A stretch of DNA of 64,000 bases, taken from the NCBI GenBank assembly GCA_035648415.1, contig DASRLO010000071.1, forward strand, positions 14,269-78,268, in the 5' to 3' direction. The position numbers and the translations under genes are program-made. The DNA is from DATARH01 sp035648415. GTDB taxonomy: Bacteria > Pseudomonadota > Alphaproteobacteria > ATCC43930 > CGMCC-115725. Shown here in pieces: positions 15,528 through 25,695 of this stretch. Within the stretch, counting starts at the first letter, position 1, and each line of letters opens with the position of its first letter. The notes beneath the pieces are model-generated. The model saw only the letters and a list, made by a program, of their open reading frames with translations, was not told the origin of the DNA and did not search any database.

Positions 15528-16622
15528 ATGGACGGAGCAGCAACGCCGCCGCGCGATCTCGGGGCGGTCGAGGACCGGTTCTTCACGATCCGCGATTTCC
15601 GCCTGGCCAACGGCGAGGTTCTGCCCGAGGCGGTGATCGCCTACGAGACCTACGGCAGGCTCGCCGCGCCCGACAGCCCGAATGGAGGGCGCAACGCGGT
15701 GCTGCTGACCCACGGTTTTACCGGCAGCCACCATTTCGCCGGGCGCAACCCGGCCAACGGCAATCAGCCCGGCTCGTGGGACGGCCTCGTCGGACCCGGC
15801 AAGGCGATCGACACCGACAAGCTCTTCGTCGTCGCCTCGAACATGCTCGGCTCGTCGTTCGGCTCGACCAACGCGGCGAGCCGCAACCCGAAGACCGGCG
15901 AACCCTACGGCCCCGATTTTCCGAAGATCGCGATCCGCGACATCGTCGCGGCACAAAAAGCGCTGCTCGACTGGCTCGGGGTCAAGCACCTCGTCGCCGT
16001 CGCCGGGCCGTCCTACGGCGGCTATCAGGGGTACCAATGGGCGGTTGCCTATCCCGGCTTTATGGACGGCATCGTCGCGGTCAACACCGCGCCGTGGGCC
16101 TCGGTCAACACCGACAAGCAGCTCGCCGAAATGTTTTCGCGGCTCGCCGCCGACCCCGACTGGCACGGCGGCCGCTATTACGGCAAAGGCGGCGCCAAAG
16201 GCGCGCTGACCGACATCCGCGTCGAGACCCTGAAGCGCTATGGCATCGAGGCCAATCTGGCGCCGCGCTTCCCCGGCCCGGCCGCGCGCGAGGCGGCGAT
16301 CCGCCAGACCGCGTCCGACTGGGCCGCGAAATGGGACGCGCACTCGCTGATCATCCTGCGCCGCGCGCTGCTCGGCTTCGACACCCGGCCGGATTTCGCC
16401 AAGATCAAGGCGAAGGTGCTCTACATCCTGTGCCGCAGCGACAATCTGTTTCCGCCGAAGATCGCGCCCGAGGTGATGCGCGCGCTCAAGGACGCCGGGG
16501 TCGAGGCGCGCTATTTCGAGATCGACAGCGATCTCGGGCATAGTTCCGCCGGCCCCGAGCATGCCAAATGGTCGCCGACGCTGCGGGAGTTTCTGGCGCC
16601 GCTCGTCGCCCGGATCGCGTAG
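15528..16622 (+). CDS. MetX-like alpha/beta-hydrolase-fold acyltransferase
   Basis: 364-residue protein with the homoserine O-acetyltransferase architecture. FRLANGEVLPEAVIAYETYG and VVASNMLGSSFGSTNAAS are MetX-like segments. The nucleophile elbow is GPSYGGYQGYQWAVAYP (Ser), the acid is probably in CRSDNLFPP (Asp) and the base in IDSDLGHSS (His). True MetX usually has GGSMGGMQ at the elbow, so this may acylate or hydrolyse another substrate; symbol omitted. The ATG at 15528 was chosen because the family N-terminus starts shortly after it. No metW or methionine gene is adjacent. Confidence 0.82.
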   Translation: MDGAATPPRDLGAVEDRFFTIRDFRLANGEVLPEAVIAYETYGRLAAPDSPNGGRNAVLLTHGFTGSHHFAGRNPANGNQPGSWDGLVGPGKAIDTDKLFVVASNMLGSSFGSTNAASRNPKTGEPYGPDFPKIAIRDIVAAQKALLDWLGVKHLVAVAGPSYGGYQGYQWAVAYPGFMDGIVAVNTAPWASVNTDKQLAEMFSRLAADPDWHGGRYYGKGGAKGALTDIRVETLKRYGIEANLAPRFPGPAAREAAIRQTASDWAAKWDAHSLIILRRALLGFDTRPDFAKIKAKVLYILCRSDNLFPPKIAPEVMRALKDAGVEARYFEIDSDLGHSSAGPEHAKWSPTLREFLAPLVARIA

Positions 16623-16683
16623 CGGGGTCATCGCCAGCCCACCGGTGTGAGCGGCGGTCGCCGCGCTGATCAGACCCGCTCGC

Positions 16684-18033
16684 TTACTTGGCCGAGGCGC
16701 TGCGCGGGTGCTTCTTCAAATAGTCGAGCGCGGCGACGAGCTGCGCGTCCTGCGGCGTGCCGAGTACCGAGGGGTTGATCGGATGGTCGCTCAATGCCGC
16801 GCCGGCCGGCCGCGCCGGCGTGCTCGTATTGGTCGGGGCGAGCGCGCCCGTCGCCTTGAGCGAACCGTAGAGATCGCTCTCATAGGTCACCAGTGCGTTC
16901 GGCACCTGCTCGTCCTTCGGCAAGGTCACGACCTGGTCGGGGGTGATCCCCTGTCCCTGGATCGAGCGCCCCGACGGCGTGTAATAGAGCGCCGTCGTCA
17001 GGCGCAGCGCGCCATGCCCCTCGATCGGGATGATGCTCTGCACCGAGCCCTTGCCAAAGCTGCGGGTGCCCAGAAGCACGCCGCGGTGATCGTCCTGCAG
17101 CGCGCCCGCGACGATCTCGGCCGCCGAGGCCGACGCGCCGTTGACCAGCACCACCATCGGCACGCCGCGGATAAGGTCGCCGTTGGGCGACGCCTCGTAG
17201 ACGCGGTTCTCGTCGGCATCGCGGCCGCGGGTCGTGACCACCGTGCCGGAATCGAGGAAATCCGCCGCCGCCTCGACCGCCGCATCGAGCAGTCCGCCCG
17301 CGTCGTTGCGCAGATCGAGGATGAAGCCGCTGAAATTGCCGCCGGCCTCCTGCCGCAGTCTGCCGATCGCGGCGCGCAGCTCGGTCGCGGTGTTCTCGTC
17401 GAACGTGCTGATCCTGACATAGCCGACGCGCCCCGGCTCGAGCGCGGATTTGACCGAGTCCACCTTGATGATCGCGCGGGTGATCTTGACCTCGAACGAG
17501 GGGCGTCCGGTGCGCGCGATGGTCAGCGTCACCGGCGTGCCGGGAGCGCCGCGCAGCTTGCGCACCACCTCCTCGATATCCATGCCGACCAGCGCCTGCC
17601 CGTCCGACTTGATGATGCGGTCGCCGGGATTGAGCCCCGCCGCCGCTGCCGGGGTGCCCTCGATCGCCGCGATCACCTGCGGCACCCCGTCATCGACCGA
17701 GATCTCGATGCCGACGCCGCCGAATTGGCCGCTGGTCGTGGCCATCAGATCATGGAACTCGCGCTCGTCCATGTAATCGGAATGCGGGTCGAGGCGGGTC
17801 AGCATGCCCTTTAGCGCGCCGGTGGTGAGCTCGTCGGGCTTCACCGGCGCGACATAGCTCTTCTCGACCTCCTTCATCGTGCGCTCGATGAGGGCGATGT
17901 CGCCCGGGCTGACGCCCGCGCTGTCGTCGGCCGCGACCGGCTGGCAGCCGGTGACGAGCAGCGCGGCGGCGAGCGCGGCGGCATGCGGCACGAACCGACG
18001 CAGTCGGCGCTTCTCGCGAGGACGCTCAGTCAT
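16684..18033 (-). CDS. S41-family C-terminal processing protease, lipoprotein
   Basis: 449-residue CtpA/Prc-type periplasmic protease. An N-terminal signal with lipobox LVTGC (Cys30) predicts lipid anchoring. A PDZ domain covers about residues 95-185 (GVGIEISVDDGVPQVIAAIE, GLNPGDRIIKSDGQALVG). The catalytic core shows Ser in NGASASAAEIVAGALQD and Lys in GTRSFGKGSVQ, with FILDLRNDAGG before them. The last 60 residues are Pro/Ala/Thr-rich, then a short helix. Its start overlaps the stop of the upstream maiA-like gene by 8 bp, so the two are translationally coupled. Confidence 0.93.
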   Translation of the reverse strand: MTERPREKRRLRRFVPHAAALAAALLVTGCQPVAADDSAGVSPGDIALIERTMKEVEKSYVAPVKPDELTTGALKGMLTRLDPHSDYMDEREFHDLMATTSGQFGGVGIEISVDDGVPQVIAAIEGTPAAAAGLNPGDRIIKSDGQALVGMDIEEVVRKLRGAPGTPVTLTIARTGRPSFEVKITRAIIKVDSVKSALEPGRVGYVRISTFDENTATELRAAIGRLRQEAGGNFSGFILDLRNDAGGLLDAAVEAAADFLDSGTVVTTRGRDADENRVYEASPNGDLIRGVPMVVLVNGASASAAEIVAGALQDDHRGVLLGTRSFGKGSVQSIIPIEGHGALRLTTALYYTPSGRSIQGQGITPDQVVTLPKDEQVPNALVTYESDLYGSLKATGALAPTNTSTPARPAGAALSDHPINPSVLGTPQDAQLVAALDYLKKHPRSASAK

Positions 18034-18667
18034 CGCGATCGGGCTGGTTGTTCGGATGGGCGGCGGCGAAGGCGTTGAGCTTCATGCAAGTGGCGTAAAT
18101 CCGCGCAATGGTCGGGTACGGGGAAAGATCGAGCCGGTAACGTTCGGAATTGACCACCTGCGGGACCAGCGCGATGTCGGCGAGCCCCGGCCGATCGCCG
18201 TCGCAGAATTCGCCGGTGCGGCCGTCGGCGGCCAACAATCGCTCCAACGCTTCGAAACCGCTCGCGATCCAATGATTGTACCAAGTCTCGATCGCCGCCT
18301 GGTCGTGCCCGAGCGGCCGGCTTAAGTAGCGCAGTACGCGCAGATTGTTAATCGGATGGATGTCGCAGGCGACGATTGCCGCCAGCGCGCGCACCCGCGC
18401 GCGTGCCGCCGGGTCGGCCGGCAGGAAGGGCGGCTCGGGGTGGGTTTCGTCGAGATACTCGACGATGGCCATCGACTGGATCAGGGTCCGCCCGTCGATC
18501 TCGAGCGCCGGCACCAGGCCCTGTGGATTGACCGCGAGGTAGTCGCCGCCGCGCTGGTCGCCGCGCCGCAGATGGATGAACGCGTCATCGTAGGCGAGCC
18601 CCTTGAGGTTCAGCGCGATGCGGACGCGGAACGCGGCCGACGAACGGGAAAACCCAAAGAGTTTCAT
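18026..18667 (-). CDS. maiA: Glutathione transferase, zeta class (maleylacetoacetate isomerase-like)
   Basis: 213-residue thioredoxin-fold GST. The zeta-class active-site motif SRSSAAFRVRIALNLKG (Ser-Ser near residue 9), the cis-Pro region VNPQGLVPALEIDG, the gamma-Glu site QSMAIVEYLDETHP and the C-terminal ACDIHPINNLRVLRYL are all present. The enzyme isomerises maleylacetoacetate in tyrosine/homogentisate breakdown using glutathione. No other homogentisate gene is in view, so another substrate is possible. The stop overlaps the start of the protease gene. Confidence 0.88.
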   Translation of the reverse strand: MKLFGFSRSSAAFRVRIALNLKGLAYDDAFIHLRRGDQRGGDYLAVNPQGLVPALEIDGRTLIQSMAIVEYLDETHPEPPFLPADPAARARVRALAAIVACDIHPINNLRVLRYLSRPLGHDQAAIETWYNHWIASGFEALERLLAADGRTGEFCDGDRPGLADIALVPQVVNSERYRLDLSPYPTIARIYATCMKLNAFAAAHPNNQPDRDD

Positions 18668-18795
18668 CGGGAAATAAGCGCGCCCCTGGCTGCCGGCTGG
18701 CTGGTTCGGGCGCGACGTTACCCCGCCGCGATGGCGACGGAAAGGATCGTGTCGGGATCGGGCCGCAAACCGTCCACCGCCAGCCCAGTTGACCT

Positions 18796-19167
18796 TCAAT
18801 GCGGCCGATGCGCGGCGGCTAGGGTCTGTTCCTCTCGGCGAACGTCGTTCCGCGGCAAGCTGCCCTGACCGGCTGCCCGCTGAAGGTCGATCGTGTTGAT
18901 GGCGGCCGGTGCCAAGCTGGCGCTCGATACCTCGGCGACCAAACTGAGGAAGTGCTGGTAGCAGCTATTGCGCTGGTCCGAGTCGAGCCGGTTGAACGCA
19001 TGGTTCTCGGTGAAGCACAGATCGAGCGCCTGCGCCTTCGCCGGGTCGTCCGGGTAGATATTGAGGTAGAACGCCTTGACTGCCCCCGGGTGCATCGCGG
19101 CAACCCCGCCCACGGTCACTACGGCGAACACCATCACGGCGCGCCTCGCGCTTTGCCCCCAAGACAT
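18796..19167 (-). CDS. Hypothetical exported protein
   Basis: 123 residues with an N-terminal hydrophobic segment (AVMVFAVVTVGGVAAM) likely to act as signal peptide or anchor. The mature part contains FYLNIYPDDPAKAQALDLCF, FNRLDSDQR and SCYQHFL, with two Cys that could form a disulfide. This block looks conserved in alphaproteobacteria but has no known role. GGGGGAA lies upstream of ATG 19167. The C-terminus is basic and His-ended. Confidence 0.6.
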   Translation of the reverse strand: MSWGQSARRAVMVFAVVTVGGVAAMHPGAVKAFYLNIYPDDPAKAQALDLCFTENHAFNRLDSDQRNSCYQHFLSLVAEVSSASLAPAAINTIDLQRAAGQGSLPRNDVRREEQTLAAAHRPH

Positions 19168-19243
19168 TTCATGTTCCCCCGAACAAGCTACGGCAATCCG
19201 GTACGCCCGACGCAGTCTGATCGATAACCGGCGAATTGTCGCA

Positions 19244-19660
19244 TCAAACCCGCCTCGATCCTTCCGGCATTCCGATAAATCTGGCGACCAGGTCGAGAAA
19301 GTCGCGCAGCACGATGGGTTTTGCAACATAGGCGTCGCAACCGTGATCGAGCGCCTTCTTTTCATCCCCCGCCATCGCGAAGGCGGTCACCGCGATGACC
19401 GGAATGTCCCTCGTTTCCGCGTCCGCTTTGAGCCGCCGCGTGGCATCGAGCCCCGACAGGTCCGGCAGCTGCAAATCCATCAGGATGAGGTCCGGGTGGT
19501 ATTGCCGCGCCCATTCGACCGCGACCTTGCCGCGCGGCGTCGACATCACGTCGAAGCCGTGCGCCTCGAGGACGTCGTTGAGCAGTTTCATGTTCAGCTC
19601 GTTATCCTCGACGACGAGGATCCGTTTAGGCGCGGAATTTGAAGGCTCTGCACCCGGCAT
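19244..19660 (-). CDS. divK: Single-domain response regulator, DivK-like
   Basis: 138-residue stand-alone receiver. RILVVEDNELNMKLLNDVLE gives the acidic pocket (Asp-Glu/Asp), ILMDLQLPDLSGLDATRRLK carries the phospho-accepting Asp (about D61), followed by PVIAVTAFAMAGDE (Thr switch) and YVAKPI (conserved Lys). NELNMKL and VTAFAMAGDE are typical of DivK, the alphaproteobacterial cell-cycle receiver that acts on the DivJ/PleC kinases and CtrA pathway. No pleD gene is adjacent, although divK-pleD is a common pair, so an orphan DivK paralog is possible. Confidence 0.82.
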   Translation of the reverse strand: MPGAEPSNSAPKRILVVEDNELNMKLLNDVLEAHGFDVMSTPRGKVAVEWARQYHPDLILMDLQLPDLSGLDATRRLKADAETRDIPVIAVTAFAMAGDEKKALDHGCDAYVAKPIVLRDFLDLVARFIGMPEGSRRV

Positions 19661-19828
19661 CGATCAGGCCTTGTGTCCCATTGGATTTCCGCTGGGGATT
19701 TCCGCTAGGATTTCTGCCGGCGGATCGCTGACAATAAGCACGTTCCGATGACGATCGCCGCAAATTGATCATTAATTTGTTAAAATGCCATTGGTTTTTT
19801 GGTTAATGCCGCGGCGGGAATAAAACAA

Positions 19829-20737
19829 ATGCGTCGCATGTCCGCGCTTGCCGTTTTTCTAATCGCCGCGACAATGCCGGCTGGCGCGCGCGCCCAGGAC
19901 CTTGCCGCGAAAGACACCGCAACGCGCGCCGGGCTTCTCGCGGCGTTGCCGACGGACGCGGCAAAGCGGGTCTTCGGTCTCCTTGGCGGTCCGTCGGGCG
20001 GCCCGCCGCGGTCGATCGGCAGCTACGCCAAGGGCTGCATCGCGGGCGCCGTGCCGCTGCCTGCCGACGGCGCGACTTGGCAGGTCATGCGCCCGGCGCG
20101 CAACCGCGCCTGGGGCCACCCGCTGCTGATCGCCGCGATCGAGCGCCTGGCGGGGAGCCTGCCGCCGCTCGGCTGGCCCGGGCTCCTGGTCGGCGATCTC
20201 GGCCAGCCGCGCGGCGGCCCGATGGTGACCGGCCACGCCTCGCACCAGATCGGGCTCGACGCCGACATCTGGTTCACGCCGATGCCGGAGCGCCGGCTCA
20301 GCGCCGCGGAGCGCGACAACCTGTCAGCGGCAAGCATCGTCACCGCCGACGGCAACGATGTCGATCCAGCGGTGTGGGGGCCGCGCTACCGCAAGCTGGT
20401 CGAGACCGCGGCGCGCCTGCCCGAGCTGGCGCGGATGTTCGTCAATCCGGCGATCAAGCGGGCGCTGTGCCGGGAGGCCGGGACCGACCGCGACTGGCTC
20501 AGGAAAGTGCGGCCGTGGTGGGGCCATGACGACCATTTTCACATGCGCCTCACTTGCCCGCCCGGCCAGAAGCTCTGCCAGGACCAGGAACCGCCACCGC
20601 CCGGCGACGGCTGCGGCAAGGAGCTCGACTGGTGGTTCACCGAAGAGGCGCGGCACCCCAAGCCGGGTCCGCCGGGAAGGCCTCTCCTCGTCAATCAGCT
20701 GCCGCCGGAATGCGCCGCGGTGGCGACAGCACCTTGA
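19829..20737 (+). CDS. mepA: Penicillin-insensitive murein endopeptidase MepA
   Basis: 302-residue M74/LAS-type zinc endopeptidase that cleaves the D-Ala-meso-DAP crosslinks of peptidoglycan in the periplasm. Signal peptide MSALAVFLIAATMPAGARAQ. Zinc and catalytic residues are in GHASHQIGLDADIW (H-x6-D) and WWGHDDHFHMRL. CPPGQKLC and GDGCGKELDWWF supply conserved Cys and the tail. ATG 19829 and ATG 19838 are both possible starts; both give the same mature protein. It abuts the end of the HtrA-like gene. Confidence 0.95.
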   Translation: MRRMSALAVFLIAATMPAGARAQDLAAKDTATRAGLLAALPTDAAKRVFGLLGGPSGGPPRSIGSYAKGCIAGAVPLPADGATWQVMRPARNRAWGHPLLIAAIERLAGSLPPLGWPGLLVGDLGQPRGGPMVTGHASHQIGLDADIWFTPMPERRLSAAERDNLSAASIVTADGNDVDPAVWGPRYRKLVETAARLPELARMFVNPAIKRALCREAGTDRDWLRKVRPWWGHDDHFHMRLTCPPGQKLCQDQEPPPPGDGCGKELDWWFTEEARHPKPGPPGRPLLVNQLPPECAAVATAP

Positions 20738-21721
20738 TCAGTGCAGCCGCGGCGCCTTCAGCAGCCGCGTGCGGTCGGCCGAGGGGACGCGTACGGTCAT
20801 CGCGTCCTTGTCGCGCTGGATTTGCAGCACGACCTCGCTGCCCGCCGGGCCGCTGGCCCAGATGCGGCGCCAGAACGAGGCGAGGCTCGACACCGGATCG
20901 TCGCGCACCGCGAGGATGCGGTCGCCGGGCTTGAGCCCGCTCTTGATCGCCGGCCCGCGCTCCGACATTCCGGCGACGACGACGGCGTTCTCGTCCTCGA
21001 TCTCGGCGGCGTAAAGACCGAGCCACGGGCGCGGCGGCCGGTTCGGCCGACCATAGGTCAGCAGATCGTCCATGATCGGCGGCAACAGGTCGATCGGCAC
21101 CACCATGTTGACGTCGCGCCGCAGCTCGCGCCCGTTCGAGCGCTGCACGTGCAGCGAGCCGATGCCGACGAGGCTGCCGTCGGCCGCGATCAGCCCGGCG
21201 CCGCCCCAGAACGGGTGCGCCGGGGCGGTGAAGATCGCGCGGTCGAGGAGATACTCCCAATGGCCGGCGAATTCCTGGCGGGCGACGACCTGGGCGGCGA
21301 TCGCGTGGCGGCGTCCGCCCTCGGCGGCGATCACCACCTTGTCGCCGGCGCCGACGCGCAATCCGGCGCCGAGCTCGAACGCCGGCACGTTGAGCCGGCC
21401 GAGCGCCTGGACCAGCCCGAACCCGGTCTCCTGGTCGTAGCCGAGCACGGTCGCCGGCACCGCGCCGCCGACCCCGGAGGTCAGCCAGATGGATTCCGCC
21501 TCGGTGATCAGGTAGCCGATCGTCAGCACGAGGCCATCGTTGCGGATGAGCACGCCGCTGCCGGCGCGCTCGGTGCCGAGCGTCGGCGCGGTGAACGCAT
21601 CGTCGGGGACGGTCGCCTGCAGGCCGAGAATGCCGTTGAGCTTCGCGTCGAGATCGAACGCGAAATCCTCGGCCTTGGGCTGAAGCTCGCTCGGGATTTC
21701 CCAGTCGATGGTGCGCGGCAT
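20738..21721 (-). CDS. HtrA/DegP-like protein with PDZ domain and no catalytic triad
   Basis: 327 residues with the trypsin-like HtrA layout: GSGVLIRNDGLVLTIGYLIT (about 55-73), GYDQETGFGLVQ (about 95-105), FWGGAGLIAADGSLVGIG (about 171-188), then a PDZ domain (PWLGLYAAEIE, SGLKPGDRILAVRDDPVSSL). Aligned by eye to DegP, the catalytic His is Tyr70, the Asp is Gly100 and the Ser is Gly173. All three are lost while the fold motifs remain. There is no signal peptide, so it may be cytoplasmic. It is probably a non-proteolytic scaffold or chaperone, though this is inference. Confidence 0.8.
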   Translation of the reverse strand: MPRTIDWEIPSELQPKAEDFAFDLDAKLNGILGLQATVPDDAFTAPTLGTERAGSGVLIRNDGLVLTIGYLITEAESIWLTSGVGGAVPATVLGYDQETGFGLVQALGRLNVPAFELGAGLRVGAGDKVVIAAEGGRRHAIAAQVVARQEFAGHWEYLLDRAIFTAPAHPFWGGAGLIAADGSLVGIGSLHVQRSNGRELRRDVNMVVPIDLLPPIMDDLLTYGRPNRPPRPWLGLYAAEIEDENAVVVAGMSERGPAIKSGLKPGDRILAVRDDPVSSLASFWRRIWASGPAGSEVVLQIQRDKDAMTVRVPSADRTRLLKAPRLH

Positions 21722-21829
21722 GGTCGCGGCTCGTCGGTGGCAGGTGTTCCACTATAACGCACCGAGAGTGCGCCGGGATTTTGTTGTTTGTCAAAAAGCC
21801 GCGGCGCGGTCGCGAAACGGGCGCGCCGC

Positions 21830-21858
21830 TTGACAAGCGGGCGCCACCTAATTATCTC
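21830..21858 (+). promoter_or_regulatory. Probable groESL promoter
   Basis: TTGACA (21830-21835), 17-nt spacer, TATCTC (21853-21858). Transcription would start within or next to the CIRCE operator, the usual arrangement for HrcA repression. Confidence 0.6.
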
Positions 21859-21859
21859 A

Positions 21860-21886
21860 GCAGCACTCTTAAACGTAGAGTGCTAA
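21860..21886 (+). promoter_or_regulatory. CIRCE operator (HrcA binding site)
   Basis: GCACTC-N9-GAGTGC core with the flanking A and TAA, matching the CIRCE consensus TTAGCACTC-N9-GAGTGCTAA except for the first two bases of the left arm. It lies 58 bp before groES. HrcA should repress groESL here until heat shock; hrcA is not in the window. Confidence 0.93.
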
Positions 21887-21943
21887 TTGGGTTGCCCCCC
21901 CAAAGGGGCGGCGAGCGTCATCAGCGAAATCGAGGAGGTATTT

Positions 21944-22231
21944 ATGGCATTTCGGCCGTTGCATGATCGCGTGCTGGTGAAGCGCGTGGAATCGGAGGCG
22001 AAGTCGGCGGGCGGTATCATCATCCCCGACACCGCCCAGGAAAAGCCGATGGAGGGCGAGGTCGTATCGTGCGGCCCGGGCGCCCGCGGCGAAGACGGGA
22101 AGATTCAGCCGCTCGACGTCAAGCAGGGCGACCGGGTGCTGTTCGGCAAATGGTCCGGCACCGAGGTCAAACTCGACGGCCAAGAGCTTATCATCATGAA
22201 AGAATCCGACATCATGGGCGTGATCGCCTGA
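21944..22231 (+). CDS. groES: Co-chaperonin GroES
   Basis: 95-residue Hsp10 subunit, the heptameric lid of GroEL. FRPLHDRVLVKRVESE, the mobile loop AKSAGGIIIPDTAQEKP with its Ile-Ile-Ile GroEL contact, and the roof and C-terminal strands (DRVLFGKWSGTEVK, ESDIMGVI) are canonical. ATG 21944 follows GAGGAGG by 5 nt. groEL starts 22 bp downstream; both are controlled by the CIRCE site. Confidence 0.98.
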   Translation: MAFRPLHDRVLVKRVESEAKSAGGIIIPDTAQEKPMEGEVVSCGPGARGEDGKIQPLDVKQGDRVLFGKWSGTEVKLDGQELIIMKESDIMGVIA

Positions 22232-22253
22232 CCGCATTTGGAGGACTGGAAAA

Positions 22254-23894
<1,641 letters not shown>

Positions 23895-23914
23895 GCCGCC
23901 GCGAGCTTGCTGGA

Positions 23915-23946
23915 CCGCCCGCCTGGGAACCCAGGCGGGCGGTTTT
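23915..23946 (+). terminator. Rho-independent terminator of groESL
   Basis: 12-bp perfect stem (CCGCCCGCCTGG / CCAGGCGGGCGG) with a GAAC loop, followed by TTTT and a T-rich stretch. Confidence 0.93.
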
Positions 23947-24031
23947 GCTTTCGCCTGACGCAACCCTGTTGCGACCGTCCGGCCCGCCGCGAATCCTTGT
24001 CACAATGCGGCGGGGCAACCATACTGAGGCC

Positions 24032-24619
24032 ATGAGGCGTGTCGCGATCGACCCGATAATGACGGCGGAGGCTGGTCCGCCGGCACGGCTATGCGACCAT
24101 CCCGGCTGCGAAGCCGGCGGCGACTTCCGCGCCCCGCGTTCGCGCATCGAACTCGACCATTACTACTGGTTCTGCCTCGACCATGTGCGCGGCTACAACG
24201 CCGCGTGGAACTATTACGCCGGCATGAGCGAGCCCGAGATCGAGGCGGAAATTCGCCGCGACACGGTCTGGCAGCGGCCGAGCTGGAAGCTCGGGCAACG
24301 CCACGGACCGGCTTACGAAGCCCGCGTGCGCGACCCGTTCGACCTCTACAGCGGCACGGACCGCAAACCCGGCAACGGGCAGCGCCGCGGCGGCACGGCG
24401 GGCACGGCTGCCTCGGCGCGCGTCGCCTCGGCGCGCGAACAGGCGCTGGCGGTGTTCGACATCGACCCGCCGTTTACCCAAACAAGCCTCAAGGCGCGAT
24501 ACAAGGTGCTGGTCAAACTGCACCACCCGGACGCCCACGGCGGCGACAAGGAAGCGGAGGAAAAGCTGAAGATCATCAACCAGGCCTACACGACCTTGAA
24601 AGCCAGCTACTTCGCTTGA
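24032..24619 (+). CDS. J-domain protein (DnaJ-like)
   Basis: 195-residue protein of a type common in alphaproteobacteria beside cobS. The N-terminal part has CDHPGCEAGGDFRAP (two Cys) and YYWFCLDHVRGYNAAW, a possible small metal-binding fold, then YYAGMSEPEIEAE and DTVWQRPSWKLG. The C-terminal 60 residues form the J domain: LKARYKVLVKLHHPDAHGGD with the HPD tripeptide, and KLKIINQAYTTLK. It should stimulate a DnaK. An ATG at 24005 is also in frame. cobS follows 60 bp later; no functional link between the two is established. Confidence 0.88.
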   Translation: MRRVAIDPIMTAEAGPPARLCDHPGCEAGGDFRAPRSRIELDHYYWFCLDHVRGYNAAWNYYAGMSEPEIEAEIRRDTVWQRPSWKLGQRHGPAYEARVRDPFDLYSGTDRKPGNGQRRGGTAGTAASARVASAREQALAVFDIDPPFTQTSLKARYKVLVKLHHPDAHGGDKEAEEKLKIINQAYTTLKASYFA

Positions 24620-24679
24620 ACCTTCAGCAGGATCGACCGCTCAACCGACCCACTATCAACCCTAGAAAGTCCGACGAGA

Positions 24680-25681
24680 ATGCCAACCGTGCAACAGGCG
24701 GAACTCCCGGTCACGCCTACCGGAATGCCCGACATCAAGGTCTCGGTGCGCCAGACCTTCGGCATCGACAGCGATCTCCAAGTGCCGGCGTTCAGCCAGC
24801 CGAGCGAGCATGTGCCCGATCACGACGAGGCCTATCGCTTCGACCACGACACGACGCTCGCGATCCTCGCCGGGTTCGCTTTCAACCGCCGCGTGATGAT
24901 CTGCGGTTATCACGGCACCGGCAAGTCGACCCATGTCGAGCAGGTTGCCTCGCGCCTCAACTGGCCGTGCATCCGCGTCAACCTCGACAGCCACATCAGC
25001 CGCATCGATTTGATCGGCAAGGACGCGATCGTGCTGCGCGACAACAAGCAGGTCACCGAGTTCCGCGAGGGGCTGCTGCCCTGGGCGCTGCAGCATCCGG
25101 TGGCGCTGTGTTTCGACGAGTACGATGCCGGCCGTCCCGACGTGATGTTCGTGATCCAGCGCGTGCTCGAGGTCGAGGGCAAGCTGACCCTGCTCGACCA
25201 GAACCGCGTGATCCGCCCGCACCGGGCGTTCCGCCTGTTCGCGACCGCCAACACGGTGGGCCTCGGCGACACCACCGGCCTCTATCACGGCACGCAGCAG
25301 ATCAACCAGGGGCAGATGGACCGCTGGAACATCGTCTCGACGCTCAACTACCTGCCGCACGACGCCGAGTGCAACATCGTGCTGTCGAAGGTGCCGGAAT
25401 ACGACAACGAGGACGGCAAGCGCAGGATCAGCGCGATGGTCGCGCTCGCCGATCTGACGCGCAGCGGCTTCATCAACGGCGACATCTCGACCGTGATGTC
25501 GCCGCGCACGGTGATGACCTGGGCCGAGAACGCGCGGATCTTCAACGACCTCGCCTTCGCCTTCCGCCTCACCTTCCTCAATAAATGCGACGAGACCGAG
25601 CGGCCGGCGGTCGCCGAATACTACCAGCGCTGCTTCGGCACCGAACTGCCCGAGACCGGCGTCAACGCGACGCTGATGTAG
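24680..25681 (+). CDS. cobS: Aerobic cobaltochelatase subunit CobS
   Basis: 333-residue AAA+ subunit of the CobN-CobS-CobT complex that inserts Co2+ into hydrogenobyrinic acid a,c-diamide in the aerobic cobalamin pathway. Walker A GYHGTGKSTHVEQVA (about residue 75), Walker B ALCFDEYDAGRPDVMF, sensor-1 region RLFATANTVGLGD and the arginine-finger region are visible. The N-terminal IKVSVRQTFGIDSDLQVPAF is characteristic of CobS. cobT starts 15 bp downstream. cobN is not in this window. Confidence 0.97.
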   Translation: MPTVQQAELPVTPTGMPDIKVSVRQTFGIDSDLQVPAFSQPSEHVPDHDEAYRFDHDTTLAILAGFAFNRRVMICGYHGTGKSTHVEQVASRLNWPCIRVNLDSHISRIDLIGKDAIVLRDNKQVTEFREGLLPWALQHPVALCFDEYDAGRPDVMFVIQRVLEVEGKLTLLDQNRVIRPHRAFRLFATANTVGLGDTTGLYHGTQQINQGQMDRWNIVSTLNYLPHDAECNIVLSKVPEYDNEDGKRRISAMVALADLTRSGFINGDISTVMSPRTVMTWAENARIFNDLAFAFRLTFLNKCDETERPAVAEYYQRCFGTELPETGVNATLM

Positions 25682-25695
25682 AGGGCGGCAGGCTT

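Noticed and set aside
15528..16622. Firm call as homoserine O-acetyltransferase metX
   Set aside because: The nucleophile elbow is GPSYGG rather than GGSMGG and no methionine gene is adjacent, so only the superfamily is stated.
24620..24679. Cobalamin riboswitch before cobS
   Set aside because: Only 60 bp of space and no B12-box-like conserved sequence seen.
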